Assembly: GCA_020635995.1 (NCBI GenBank)
Contig: JACJYS010000003.1
Coordinates: 62,001-126,000, forward strand
DNA length: 64,000 bases
Source: Chitinophagales bacterium
GTDB taxonomy: Bacteria > Bacteroidota > Bacteroidia > Chitinophagales > UBA8649
Direction: 5' to 3'
Every line of letters begins with the position of its first letter. The stretch's first letter is position 1. This document shows, piece by piece, positions 52,745 to 60,810 of the stretch. The notes beneath the pieces were generated by a model, which was not told the origin of the DNA, made no database searches, and worked only from the letters and a program-made list of their open reading frames with translations. The position numbers and the translations under genes are program-made.

Positions 52745-53173
52745 TTACTTATTTTGAATAGTCCTATTATCATTAAAACTAAAAGATTTAGTTGTGGTTT
52801 TTCCATTTATAGAATATTTCAAAACACCATCTCTATCCGTTTTTATTTTTGATTTTGTTTTATCTATGCTTTCATCATTTTTATCTGCCACAATATTAAC
52901 TACCACTAATTTTTCGCCCTCGTCAGTTACAAAAGTTTTAAATAAATAAGGCACGCCATAAATATATACGGCTTCTATCTTCGCATTTCCATTCTCCTCA
53001 TATTTTATAGTATAAGAAGTAGAAGTGGAACTCCCATTGGGGTTTTGCATACCCATAGTTGATTGCGTTCTTATTGAACTTATAATTTTCAAATCTTCCG
53101 TATTTTGCTTAACTTTTTTACTGTTAGCACAGCTACTTAAAAAAACTAAAGCGATTATCATCATTCTTATCAT
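52745..53173 (-). CDS. small lipoprotein of unknown function
   Basis: A 142-residue protein with an N-terminal signal and lipobox (FLSSC, Cys15). The rest is polar beta-strand-rich sequence with a Ser/Thr-rich stretch (MQNPNGSSTSTSYTIKYEENG) and no family motif that I recognise. Its start overlaps the holA stop by 4 bp, so it is translated from the holA mRNA. It is probably exported to the envelope. Confidence 0.7.
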   Translation of the reverse strand: MIRMMIIALVFLSSCANSKKVKQNTEDLKIISSIRTQSTMGMQNPNGSSTSTSYTIKYEENGNAKIEAVYIYGVPYLFKTFVTDEGEKLVVVNIVADKNDESIDKTKSKIKTDRDGVLKYSINGKTTTKSFSFNDNRTIQNK

Positions 53174-54183
53174 GTGGCATATATTTTATAGGTTAATTCT
53201 GTTAATAATTCCGATGGCGTAGCACTTTTATTTCCTAATCCTTTTGATTTTAGGTCATATTCTCCTATTAAAATAAAAATTTTTTCAAGCTGCTCAACAG
53301 AATATTTCTTTGCGTATTTTTTATATTCTTTAGCAATAAAAGGATGTAGTTTTAGCAAAGCACCAAAAGACCTTTCGTCCATATTGCCCGAAAATTTAGT
53401 TAAATATACTTTTTGATAAAAACCATTAATTGTGCCAAGTGCCATTTGCAGCACTAAACTTTTAGGATTTTGCTCAAAATAATGCAAAATTTTATACGAT
53501 TTTTCATAGTTTTTTTGTCCTAAAGCATCGGTAAATTCAAAAATATTATAGTCTTTTGAAGCTCCAATATTTTTTTCAATATCTTCTTCTGTTATATTTT
53601 TATCATTACCTTTTATCAGCAGTAATTTATCTAACTCATTTACAATTTTAGAAATATCGGTTCCTAAAAATTCGGCTAAAATTTCAATTCCTTTAGGATT
53701 TATTTTTAATCCTTTTTCTTTAGCATAAGCAGAAATCCAGCCTACAACTTCATAATCTCGTATAGCTTTTGATTCTAATGCTACACTTTCCTTGTGGTTT
53801 ATAATAGTTTTAAAAATCTTTTTCCTTTTATCGGGCGAACTATGTTTGTATGCCAGCACTAAAATAGTAGAAGGCACAGGATGATTAAAATAACTTTCTA
53901 AATCATTAAAAGACTTTAATTGCTGTGCTTCTTTTACTATAATTACCTGATGTGTAGCCGCCATAGGCAATCTCATAGCTATATCTTTAATTTGCCCGGC
54001 ATCTACATCTTTTCCATAAACCACCTGCTGATTAAATGCTTTTTCATGTTCTGCTAAAGCATTTTTTTCAATGTAATCTACCACTTTATCTATGTAGTAC
54101 GATTCATCACCAAACAAAAAATATAAAGGTTTATATTTCTTGCCATTTAATTCTTTTAATATCTGTTTAAAATCCTGAATCAA
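53170..54183 (-). CDS. holA: DNA polymerase III subunit delta
   Basis: A 337-residue clamp-loader subunit that opens the beta sliding clamp. The N-terminal domain PLYFLFGDESYYIDKVVDYI, LPMAATHQVIIVKEAQQL and ILVLAYKHSSPDKRKKIFK resembles the AAA fold without a Walker A, as usual for delta. KINPKGIEILAEFLGTDISKIVNELDKLLL and IFEFTDALGQKNYEKSYKILH are the second and third domains. It overlaps the AMP nucleosidase gene by 4 bp and the lipoprotein gene by 4 bp, forming a three-gene operon. Confidence 0.93.
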   Translation of the reverse strand: MIQDFKQILKELNGKKYKPLYFLFGDESYYIDKVVDYIEKNALAEHEKAFNQQVVYGKDVDAGQIKDIAMRLPMAATHQVIIVKEAQQLKSFNDLESYFNHPVPSTILVLAYKHSSPDKRKKIFKTIINHKESVALESKAIRDYEVVGWISAYAKEKGLKINPKGIEILAEFLGTDISKIVNELDKLLLIKGNDKNITEEDIEKNIGASKDYNIFEFTDALGQKNYEKSYKILHYFEQNPKSLVLQMALGTINGFYQKVYLTKFSGNMDERSFGALLKLHPFIAKEYKKYAKKYSVEQLEKIFILIGEYDLKSKGLGNKSATPSELLTELTYKIYAT

Positions 54184-54950
54184 AACCGTAAGTGTTTAAT
54201 AGTCATACCGTTATTAATAAGTTGCTTTAATGATTCTATACCCAATTTTAAATGCAATTCCACAAAATTTGAAGTAATTTTTTCATCACTTGATGAAGTT
54301 TTTACGCCATCGGGAATCATAGGCTGGTCAGAAACTAACAATAAAGCACCCGCTGGTATTTTATTGGCAAAAGCGGTGGTAAATATGGTAGCAGTTTCCA
54401 TATCTATACCCATGGCTCTTATTTTTTTCAAATACTTTTTAAACTTTTCATCAAACTCCCAAACTCTTCTATTAGTGGTATAAACCGTACCCGTCCAATA
54501 GTCGTTTCCGTTATCCCTTATGGTAGTAGAAATGGCTTTTTGCAAAGCAAATGCCGGTAGAGATGGCACTTCTGCCGGAAAATAATCATTACTTGTTCCT
54601 TCGCCTCTTATAGCCGCTATGGGAAGAATAAAATCGCCTAAATTATTTTTCTTTTTAAGTCCGCCACATTTACCTAAAAATAAAGCACCTTTGGGTTTTA
54701 TAGCAGATAGGCAATCCATAATAGTAGCCGCATTAGGACTTCCCATTCCAAAATTTATAATGGTAATACCTTGTGCCGTTGCAGAAATCATAGCTTTATC
54801 CCTTCCATTTACTTCTACACCCATTTGGGTTGCAAACATTTCTACATAATTACCAAAATTAGTGAGCAGAATATATTGTCCAAATTTATCTAATGGCACG
54901 CCCGTGTAGCGTGGCAACCAATTTTCAACTATTTCTTGTTTTGTTTTCAT
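54180..54950 (-). CDS. AMP nucleosidase
   Basis: A 256-residue nucleoside phosphorylase-fold enzyme that hydrolyses AMP to adenine and ribose 5-phosphate. Key segments are GITIINFGMGSPNAATIMD with the phosphate/ribose-binding Gly-Met-Gly, GALFLGKCGGL, AAIRGEGTSNDYFP, and AMGIDMETATIFTTAFANKIPAGALLLVSD with the catalytic-site Met-Glu and Asp. It is the short Bacteroidota form, without the long N-terminal domain of E. coli Amn. It heads the operon with holA. Its start is divergent from the HsdR-N gene, with promoter elements overlapping its 5' end. Confidence 0.92.
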   Translation of the reverse strand: MKTKQEIVENWLPRYTGVPLDKFGQYILLTNFGNYVEMFATQMGVEVNGRDKAMISATAQGITIINFGMGSPNAATIMDCLSAIKPKGALFLGKCGGLKKKNNLGDFILPIAAIRGEGTSNDYFPAEVPSLPAFALQKAISTTIRDNGNDYWTGTVYTTNRRVWEFDEKFKKYLKKIRAMGIDMETATIFTTAFANKIPAGALLLVSDQPMIPDGVKTSSSDEKITSNFVELHLKLGIESLKQLINNGMTIKHLRF

Positions 54951-54965
54951 AATAAACTATTTTTG
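54936..54965 (+). promoter_or_regulatory. promoter of the HsdR-N domain gene
   Basis: TTG (54936-54938), 19 nt, then TATTTTTG (54958-54965), a near-consensus Bacteroidota promoter. The ATG at 54972 is only 6 nt after the -7 box, so the transcript may be leaderless. The -33 part lies inside the 5' end of the AMP nucleosidase gene. Confidence 0.5.
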
Positions 54966-54971
54966 TGTGCA

Positions 54972-55409
54972 ATGATTAAAATTACTTTCAGAAAATATAA
55001 TTTTAAGGTTTCCATTGAAAATGAAATTCATTACATTTTTGACGAAGTTAGAAAGAAAAAAATAAAACTTACGCCAGAAGAGTGGGTTAGGCAAAATTTT
55101 ATACATTTTTTAATGTATGATTTGCAATATCCTAAAGCAAAAATTGCTGTAGAAAAGGAAATAATTATTAATGATTTAAAAAAAAGATTTGATATTTTGG
55201 TTTATGATACCGCTATGCAACCTTTTTTATTAATAGAATGTAAATCGCAGAATGAAAATATAAATGAAAATGTTTTAGAGCAAAGTTTAAGATATAATAT
55301 GCAACTAAAAGTGCCATACATCTGCATTAGCAATGGAACTTACACCTATGCTTGGGATGTTAAAACAACGGATATTAAACCTTTAGAAACACTACCTCAA
55401 TATGTTTAA
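54972..55409 (+). CDS. type I restriction HsdR N-terminal-like domain protein (orphan nuclease)
   Basis: I use the ATG at 54972 (145 residues); an upstream ATG would overlap the divergent gene. The protein matches the stand-alone type I restriction enzyme R-subunit N-terminal domain: KKIKLTPEEWVRQNFIHFLM, then the PD-(D/E)xK core RFDILVYDTAMQPFLLIECKSQN (Asp ... Glu-x-Lys), and LRYNMQLKVPYICISNGTYTYAW. No helicase, HsdM or HsdS is near, so it is not a classical restriction system. Many Bacteroidota carry this small protein next to holA; its function is unknown. It overlaps the next gene by 8 bp. Confidence 0.87.
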   Translation: MIKITFRKYNFKVSIENEIHYIFDEVRKKKIKLTPEEWVRQNFIHFLMYDLQYPKAKIAVEKEIIINDLKKRFDILVYDTAMQPFLLIECKSQNENINENVLEQSLRYNMQLKVPYICISNGTYTYAWDVKTTDIKPLETLPQYV

Positions 55410-55749
55410 AAAAGTAATTACTGCTCCCAAATTATTGAAATTTATAAGTAATAATTTTGCTTCGGCAATGGCATTATTTCCTTTTATTTTAATAAAAAAT
55501 GAGGGTTTAAAAACCAATCAAATCCTTATAAATCATGAGCTTATTCATCTTCGCCAACAATTAGAAATGCTGGTTTTGCCTTTTTATATTTGGTATATTT
55601 CAGAATACTTTATTAGACGCTTGCAATACAAAAGCCATTATGAAGCGTATAAAAACATTTCTTTTGAAAGAGAAGCGTATGCCAACCAACAAAATTTAAA
55701 GTATTTAAAAGAAAGAAAGTTTTGGAGTTTTATTGAATACGTAATGTAA
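55402..55749 (+). CDS. small putative zinc-metallopeptidase-like protein (HELIH motif)
   Basis: A 115-residue protein. Residues 38-54 contain NQILINHELIHLRQQ, an HExxH zinc-binding motif (His-Glu-Leu-Ile-His), followed by a hydrophobic segment (LVLPFYIWYISEYFI) and SFEREAYANQQN, in which the Glu could be the third zinc ligand. The order HExxH ... ExxA resembles minimal zincins. Catalytic activity is inferred. It is translationally coupled to the HsdR-N gene through an 8-bp overlap. Confidence 0.7.
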   Translation: MFKKVITAPKLLKFISNNFASAMALFPFILIKNEGLKTNQILINHELIHLRQQLEMLVLPFYIWYISEYFIRRLQYKSHYEAYKNISFEREAYANQQNLKYLKERKFWSFIEYVM

Positions 55750-55769
55750 TACCAATTGTTAAAATTTAC

Positions 55770-55802
55770 ATTCGTGCCACCACTTCAAATGGTGGCACGA
55801 AT
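55770..55802. repeat. GTGCCAC palindromic repeat
   Basis: Arms ATTCGTGCCACCA and TGGTGGCACGAAT pair perfectly around a 7-nt loop. It is preceded by TAATACCAATTGTTAA, a motif that recurs at 59.9 kb. Confidence 0.8.
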
Positions 55803-55880
55803 ACAGCATCTCAAAAAAATATTTTCACTTCACTTTATGGAAAATTAAAATCTTGTGTATCTCAATACTAAAACTGAGAT

Positions 55881-56723
55881 ATGCAAAGCAAAAATTTCAT
55901 AAACCATACCTTAACTTATTTTCAAGATGCACGCCATTTTCAAATTGCCTATTTAAGCAGTTTTCTTTTGTTAGGAATTTTACTTTTGGGCTGGCAGCAG
56001 CATTTAGCTCAGTATATTTTAGTTATTTCTACAGCATTGTTTACACAAGCATTGGGTGCTAAATTTATTGCTAAGCAAAATATTTCTTTAAAAAGTGCTT
56101 TTATTACTTCTTTAGGTCTTTGCCTTTTACTACACACCAACCATTATTACACAGCCATAATTGCTGCTTTTGTAGCCATAGCCGGCAAATTTTTAATACG
56201 ATATAAAGGCAAACACATTTTTAATCCCGTAAATTTTGGAATTGTTATCATGCTCATTTTTTCTAATGATGCGTGGATTTCTCCGGGACAATGGGGCAAC
56301 CATTTAATTGTACTTTTTGCCGTTGGAATATTAGGTTTTTTAGTACTTAAAAAAGTAAACCGATTAGATGCCAGTATAACTTTTATTTTGGTATTCTGTG
56401 GCTTAAACTTTATTCGTTCCGTAATATATTTAGGCTGGACTCCCGATGTTTTTTATCATCAAATAAGTAGCGGCACGCTTGTTTTATTTACTTTCTTTAT
56501 GATAACTGACCCTATGACCACGCCAAACCATAGAAAAGCAAGAATAATTTGGGTAAGCTTAATTGCCATTGTGGCTTTTATAGTTAGCAATTATGTTTAC
56601 ATTTTTGCAGCACCTATTTGGGTACTCTTTTTTGCTTCGCCTCTTACACCTGTATTTGACAAAATATTTACCGCTCAAAAATTTGAGTGGAATCAATCAA
56701 AATCAATTTTAAACTTTAAATAA
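55881..56723 (+). CDS. RnfD/NqrB-like integral membrane protein
   Basis: A 280-residue protein with about nine membrane spans. It matches the NQR2/RnfD/RnfE family through DARHFQIAYLSSFL, IFNPVNFGIVIMLIF, NRLDASITFILVFCGLN, and SSGTLVLFTFFMITDPMTTPNHRKARI. The last segment corresponds to the region where RnfD/NqrB carry covalent FMN on a Thr, though an exact flavinylation motif is not certain here. No other rnf/nqr subunits are present, so it is an orphan paralogue. It lies 7 bp before the DUF2330 gene, and the two are probably one operon. Confidence 0.85.
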   Translation: MQSKNFINHTLTYFQDARHFQIAYLSSFLLLGILLLGWQQHLAQYILVISTALFTQALGAKFIAKQNISLKSAFITSLGLCLLLHTNHYYTAIIAAFVAIAGKFLIRYKGKHIFNPVNFGIVIMLIFSNDAWISPGQWGNHLIVLFAVGILGFLVLKKVNRLDASITFILVFCGLNFIRSVIYLGWTPDVFYHQISSGTLVLFTFFMITDPMTTPNHRKARIIWVSLIAIVAFIVSNYVYIFAAPIWVLFFASPLTPVFDKIFTAQKFEWNQSKSILNFK

Positions 56724-56730
56724 TATAAAC

Positions 56731-58209
56731 ATGAAAAATTTAGTTAGCACATTAATTTTGGCAAGTATCGTTCTTTTACCAATAAAAGGATTTAGCTTTT
56801 GCGGGTTTTATGTGGCAAAGGCAGACATTAATATTAAAAACGAAACATCTGAAGTTATTTTAGCCCGAAAAGGCAACAAAACTGTAGTAACTATGAGCAA
56901 TGACTTTAAAGGAGATGTTAAAGATTTTGCTATGGTAATTCCCGTACCTGTTTTATTGCAAGAAAACGATATTAAAGTAATAGACCGTTATATTTTTGAT
57001 AAATTAAATACTTATACGGGACCTCGTTTAGTAGAATATTACGACCAAAATCCTTGCTATGACGGTAGAATATACTACGACATGATGCCATCTATGTCAA
57101 TGCAAAAAAATGAAACAGCTATACAAGAAAGTGAGGCTAAAGAATTAGGCGTGGCTATAGAAGCACAATACACCGTAGGAGAATATGATATTTTAATTTT
57201 ATCGGCAAAAGAATCGGAGGGATTGAAAATTTGGTTAGATAAAAATGGCTATAAAATTCCTGCAAATGCGGAAGAAGTGATAGAGCCATACATTAAAAAC
57301 AAACTAAAGTTTTTTGTAGCTAAAGTAAATTTAGAAGAGCAAACTAAATCCGGTTTTAATCATTTGCGGCCAATACAAATAACCTATGAAAGCAATAGAT
57401 TTATGCTACCAATACGATTAGGAATGGCAAATGCCGATAAAGCTCAAGATTTAATTATTTATGCTTTTAGCGAAGAAGGACAAATAGAAACCACCAACTA
57501 CAGAACAGCTAAAATACCAACGGATAAAAATATACCTACTTTTATAAAAGATGATTTTAGCAATTTTTATGCTGATGTATTTGAAACGGCTTATAAAAGA
57601 AACAATAAAAATGCGGTATTTTTAGAGTATAGCTGGGATTTGAATAGTGAAAATTATACCAAATGCGACCCGTGTGCTACTACACCTCCAAGCTATGCGG
57701 AGCTAAAAGATGCAGGTGTTTTTTGGGTAAACAGCGGATACAACAATGGCTGGGGCGGAGCGGACTACAGTGGAAAACTACACATTACAAGACTGCATGT
57801 TAAATACGATAGGAAAAACTTTCCTCAAGATTTGTTTTTCCAATCTACACCTAACAAACAGTCTTTTCAAGGAAGATATATAATGACCCACCCCGTACAA
57901 GAAGCCATAACTTGCAAAGAAGCAGAAAACTATTATTTAAAAGTATTAGATAGAAGAGAAAATGAGCTTGAAAACTTAGCGTATCTTACAGAATGGAACA
58001 CCGATAAATACGATTATTACTTAAAAACCTACGAGCGAAAATATGAAAGAGTAAAAGGAGATAGAGGAAACTTTTTGCCTGTATTTAAAAATCCTTTTAA
58101 CAATAATAATACGCCTAATGGAACTATAATGATAGTGTTTTTAAGTGTGTTGCTTTTAATCTGTACTTGGTTTATTAAAAAATCTATAAAGCCTAAAGTA
58201 CAGCATTAA
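56731..58209 (+). CDS. DUF2330 domain protein, membrane-anchored
   Basis: A 492-residue protein with a signal peptide ending near FSFCGFYVAKAD, a long extracytoplasmic DUF2330 region (GNKTVVTMSNDFKGDVKDFAMVIPVPVLL, YDQNPC, TVGEYDILILSAKESEGL) and a single C-terminal membrane helix (IMIVFLSVLLLICTWFI) followed by Lys-rich residues. Paired Cys (KCDPC) are present in the middle. The family has no known activity. It follows an RnfD-like membrane protein by 7 bp, suggesting a joint redox or membrane function. Confidence 0.88.
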   Translation: MKNLVSTLILASIVLLPIKGFSFCGFYVAKADINIKNETSEVILARKGNKTVVTMSNDFKGDVKDFAMVIPVPVLLQENDIKVIDRYIFDKLNTYTGPRLVEYYDQNPCYDGRIYYDMMPSMSMQKNETAIQESEAKELGVAIEAQYTVGEYDILILSAKESEGLKIWLDKNGYKIPANAEEVIEPYIKNKLKFFVAKVNLEEQTKSGFNHLRPIQITYESNRFMLPIRLGMANADKAQDLIIYAFSEEGQIETTNYRTAKIPTDKNIPTFIKDDFSNFYADVFETAYKRNNKNAVFLEYSWDLNSENYTKCDPCATTPPSYAELKDAGVFWVNSGYNNGWGGADYSGKLHITRLHVKYDRKNFPQDLFFQSTPNKQSFQGRYIMTHPVQEAITCKEAENYYLKVLDRRENELENLAYLTEWNTDKYDYYLKTYERKYERVKGDRGNFLPVFKNPFNNNNTPNGTIMIVFLSVLLLICTWFIKKSIKPKVQH

Positions 58210-58220
58210 TAAAATTAAGT

Positions 58221-58260
58221 TATAAATAAATTTGTGCCACTACTCCAAGTTTATTTATAT
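58221..58260. repeat. decayed GTGCCAC repeat
   Basis: TTTGTGCCACTACTCCAAGT lies between flanking ATAAATAAA / TTTATTTAT arms. The right GTGGCAC arm is missing. It overlaps the leader of the small gene at 58274. Confidence 0.5.
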
Positions 58261-58273
58261 TTGTACAAGAGCA

Positions 58274-58456
58274 ATGAAAATTCAATATACTACTAAGGAA
58301 GAAAGCAATTATATGCAAGAGCAAGAGTTTTTAGCGTTAAAACCTGTAGAACGAATTTATGCTTTTTTACGATTGAGCGAAAAGCTAAAAGATTTTCCAA
58401 GTAAAAAAGAAGTAGAAAAAAAAGATAATTTTTTGATTATTATTAATACTAATTAA
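58274..58456 (+). CDS. small conserved-looking protein, unknown function
   Basis: A 60-residue frame starting at the ATG at 58274, MKIQYTTKEESNYMQEQEFL. It contains LKPVERIYAFLRLSEKLKDF, an amphipathic helix pattern often seen in small Bacteroidota proteins encoded next to nucleotidyltransferase or toxin-like genes. No partner follows here. It may be an orphan remnant. The start is uncertain, because the upstream sequence is a repeat. Confidence 0.5.
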   Translation: MKIQYTTKEESNYMQEQEFLALKPVERIYAFLRLSEKLKDFPSKKEVEKKDNFLIIINTN

Positions 58457-58512
58457 GCCGAGTTTTAATGATTTAATTTTGAGTAAAATAAAATCTAACA
58501 GTGCACATAATC

Positions 58513-58537
58513 GTGCCACGACTTAAAGTCGTGGCAC
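58513..58537. repeat. GTGCCAC palindromic repeat
   Basis: Arms GTGCCACGACTT and AAGTCGTGGCAC form a near-perfect palindrome, in the gap between the small gene and the acyltransferase stop. Confidence 0.8.
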
Positions 58538-58566
58538 AAGTGTATCTAACTCCTCAAATATAAATA

Positions 58567-59418
58567 CTAAAACCCATGCTTCCACCTATTATGACTCCAA
58601 AGATACTCGCTTGGGTTTTCTTTTATTTGTTGTTCTAATCTATGTGCATAATCTTGTGTCAACTTTTCAACTGTATAATCCTGCGGATTGCTACACAGAT
58701 TTTCTACATACATAGTATAATATCCGGGTTTTGTTCTTTTGGTATAAACGTAAACCATAGGTTGATTGAGTTCTATAGCTTTAGCTGCCGCTCCTGCTAA
58801 AAAAAGGGTTTTTCTTCCAAAAAAATCTACCCAAACACCACTTTTTTTGTTAGAAGGACTTTGGTCTGCTATAAAAGCATTAGCTATAATTTGTGTGTTG
58901 TTTTTATAAAATTCGCTTACTTCTTTAGTTGAAACCAAAATAGCTCCATATCTGCTTCTGTTTGCTTTTATCCAATTATTTATTTGTTGGTTTTTTACAG
59001 GCTGATAAATAGCAACAAGCTGTGGCGTTATTTGAAGAGGAGCAGCTAAAGCCGGCCATTCCCAATTATTGTAATGCCCAAAAACCATAACTACACTTTT
59101 GCCACTTTGGGCATATTCTTTTATAATACCCTCGTCTATTTTAAACCTATTGAGTATATTTTTTTTACTTATAGTAAAAGATTTAATCCCTTCGCAAATT
59201 AAAAGATACAAATGCTTATAAAAACCTTTTAAAGTTTGTTTATAAAACAACTCACTTTCATTGGGATAGGCAATTTTTAAATTCTTTAAAATTACTTTTT
59301 GTCTATATTTTAAAACATGAGCTATAATTAAATAAAAAGGAAATAGTTTTATTCTAATAAGCCAAAACGGGAGTATGCTTATAGGGTAAATTACTATTTT
59401 TAAAAGTATGCCTAACAT
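58567..59418 (-). CDS. LpxL/HtrB-like lysophospholipid acyltransferase
   Basis: A 283-residue protein with an N-terminal membrane helix (GILLKIVIYPISILPFWLI). The acyltransferase motif is FGHYNNWEWPA (HxxxxE/D-like, His-x4-Glu). Then come YQPVKNQQINNWIKANRSRYG, ADQSPSNKKSGVWVDFFGRKTLFLAGAAAKAIELNQPMV and a C-terminal ENPSEYLWSHNRWKHGF ending. These fit lipid A secondary acyltransferases (LpxL/M family), which transfer acyl chains from acyl-ACP to lipid A at the inner membrane. The exact acyl chain is unknown. It is monocistronic. Confidence 0.92.
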   Translation of the reverse strand: MLGILLKIVIYPISILPFWLIRIKLFPFYLIIAHVLKYRQKVILKNLKIAYPNESELFYKQTLKGFYKHLYLLICEGIKSFTISKKNILNRFKIDEGIIKEYAQSGKSVVMVFGHYNNWEWPALAAPLQITPQLVAIYQPVKNQQINNWIKANRSRYGAILVSTKEVSEFYKNNTQIIANAFIADQSPSNKKSGVWVDFFGRKTLFLAGAAAKAIELNQPMVYVYTKRTKPGYYTMYVENLCSNPQDYTVEKLTQDYAHRLEQQIKENPSEYLWSHNRWKHGF

Positions 59419-59487
59419 TTATAAATGTAAAAGTAACAAGATTAAAATAATTGATACATAAATTGAGTAAATAGCGTTAATTTTTCG

Positions 59488-59495
59488 TAATTTTG
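59488..59495 (+). promoter_or_regulatory. TAATTTTG -7 box of the copper-locus leader gene
   Basis: A TAnnTTTG match ending 5 nt before the GTG start at 59501. A TTG lies 22 nt upstream of the box, close to the expected -33 spacing. Confidence 0.45.
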
Positions 59496-59500
59496 CAGTA

Positions 59501-59881
59501 GTGAAAAGGGTGTTAGCCATATTATTACTATTCATTTTTTCTGCACCGCTGTTAATAAGAGTTGGCGTAATGGGAAATTGGGTAATAAATCACGAATATA
59601 TTGCAAAATATCTTTGTGTACAAAAGGATAAACCCAACAATAAATGTAATGGAAAGTGCCATTTAGCTAAAAGTCTTCAAAAAGTAGATGAAGTAGAAGA
59701 AAACGGAGATAAAAACGCTATAAATATTCCTCATTTTGAATTTCAGTTTTTTACGCAAGTAGAAGAAAATACTTTAGGAATTATAGTTTCAGACAATAAA
59801 TTTCCATATAATAACACTATTAATGAAATAAAAACTCAGTTTGAGCCTTCAATTTTAATTCCTCCACCCAAGTTTATTTAA
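59501..59881 (+). CDS. small exported Cys-rich protein, possibly metal-related
   Basis: A 126-residue protein with a GTG start and a signal or anchor helix (VLAILLLFIFSAPLLIRV). A conserved-looking cluster, KYLCVQKDKPNNKCNGKCHLAK (Cys39, Cys49, Cys53, His54), has metal-binding spacing. The rest is polar, with a Pro-rich end. Similar small proteins occur beside metal-uptake and cytochrome genes in Bacteroidota. Its position 163 bp upstream of the MbnP/MbnH pair supports a metal role, though they need not share a transcript. Confidence 0.65.
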   Translation: MKRVLAILLLFIFSAPLLIRVGVMGNWVINHEYIAKYLCVQKDKPNNKCNGKCHLAKSLQKVDEVEENGDKNAINIPHFEFQFFTQVEENTLGIIVSDNKFPYNNTINEIKTQFEPSILIPPPKFI

Positions 59882-60044
59882 TTTTTTCAGATTAAATTTT
59901 AGTGCAAATAATACCAATTGTTAATGCAAAATAGTCTAAATTATTATGTATTCCTAAACGGTATAATAATAGTTTGTGCAAGATTTTCTATGCCCTAAAA
60001 GCATATAGTAAACAATTATTCTACAAAAAAACAATTTTAAAAAA

Positions 60045-60809
60045 ATGAAAAAATTAAATATATTATTGATAGCATTTTTAGCTATCTCATTCAGCTTAGT
60101 TTCTTGTGATAAAAATAACGATGATGACGACCATGACCATGAAGGTACAGGAACTGTTGAAATGAAATTTGACTACGTTTGGGGTATGAGCAATGCTGCT
60201 TTTACTATGAATACAGATTTATTTCACCCAATGACATCAGATACTTTAAATGTATCATTGTTTAAATTTTATATTTCTAATGTAAAATTAAAAGACATGG
60301 ACGGCAACTGGTGGGCAGAAGAAGAAAGCTACCATTTAGTTAATGCTTCTACCGCATCTTCAAACACTATAACTTTAAGTGGTGTACCTGCCGCTCATTA
60401 TACCGAATTATCTTATACTATAGGTGTTGACAGTGCCAGAAATGTATCGGGTTCTCAAACAGGAGCTTTAGATCCGGCAAACGATATGTTTTGGAGCTGG
60501 AACAGTGGCTATATCATGATGAAAATAGAAGGAACAAAAGTTGGCGGAGGATCATTTAGCTATCATTTAGGTGGTTTTAGCGGTGCTAATAATGTAGTAA
60601 GCGTAAAATCTACCGATTTTGGAGGTTCTCATTTAATGTTAGATGCCGATGCCACTAAAACTATAAATTTATCTGCTAATCCTGCTAAATTTTGGCACGG
60701 AACAGGCGGTGTAGATTCATTGCCTGCTATGATACACATGCCTAATGCTACGGCTACAGAAATGGCTTCTAATTTTACAGGCAGTTTCCAGTTTGTAAGT
60801 GTAGAGTAA
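60045..60809 (+). CDS. MbnP-like copper-binding lipoprotein
   Basis: A 254-residue protein with a signal peptide and lipobox (LVSC, Cys21), a short Asp/His-rich stretch (NNDDDDHDHEG) that could bind metal, and the MbnP core: FKFYISNVKLKDMDGNWW, YHLVNA, LSYTIGVDSARNVSGSQTGALDP, MFWSWNSGYIMMKIEGT and FSYHLGGF. MbnP proteins bind copper after a partner enzyme oxidises a Trp to kynurenine. The encoded WSWNSGY segment lies in the conserved Trp-rich region. The diheme MbnH-like gene follows after 1 bp, the classical pairing. Confidence 0.88.
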   Translation: MKKLNILLIAFLAISFSLVSCDKNNDDDDHDHEGTGTVEMKFDYVWGMSNAAFTMNTDLFHPMTSDTLNVSLFKFYISNVKLKDMDGNWWAEEESYHLVNASTASSNTITLSGVPAAHYTELSYTIGVDSARNVSGSQTGALDPANDMFWSWNSGYIMMKIEGTKVGGGSFSYHLGGFSGANNVVSVKSTDFGGSHLMLDADATKTINLSANPAKFWHGTGGVDSLPAMIHMPNATATEMASNFTGSFQFVSVE

Positions 60810-60810
60810 A

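Noticed and set aside
54972..55409. Type I restriction-modification locus
   Set aside because: Only the HsdR N-terminal nuclease-like domain is present. No helicase, methyltransferase or specificity subunit is nearby.
59908..59925. TAATACCAATTGTTAA motif, also at 55747-55763, with TACCGATT variants near 13.55 and 23.46 kb
   Set aside because: It recurs between genes but is too short and AT-rich to call a defined element from this window alone.
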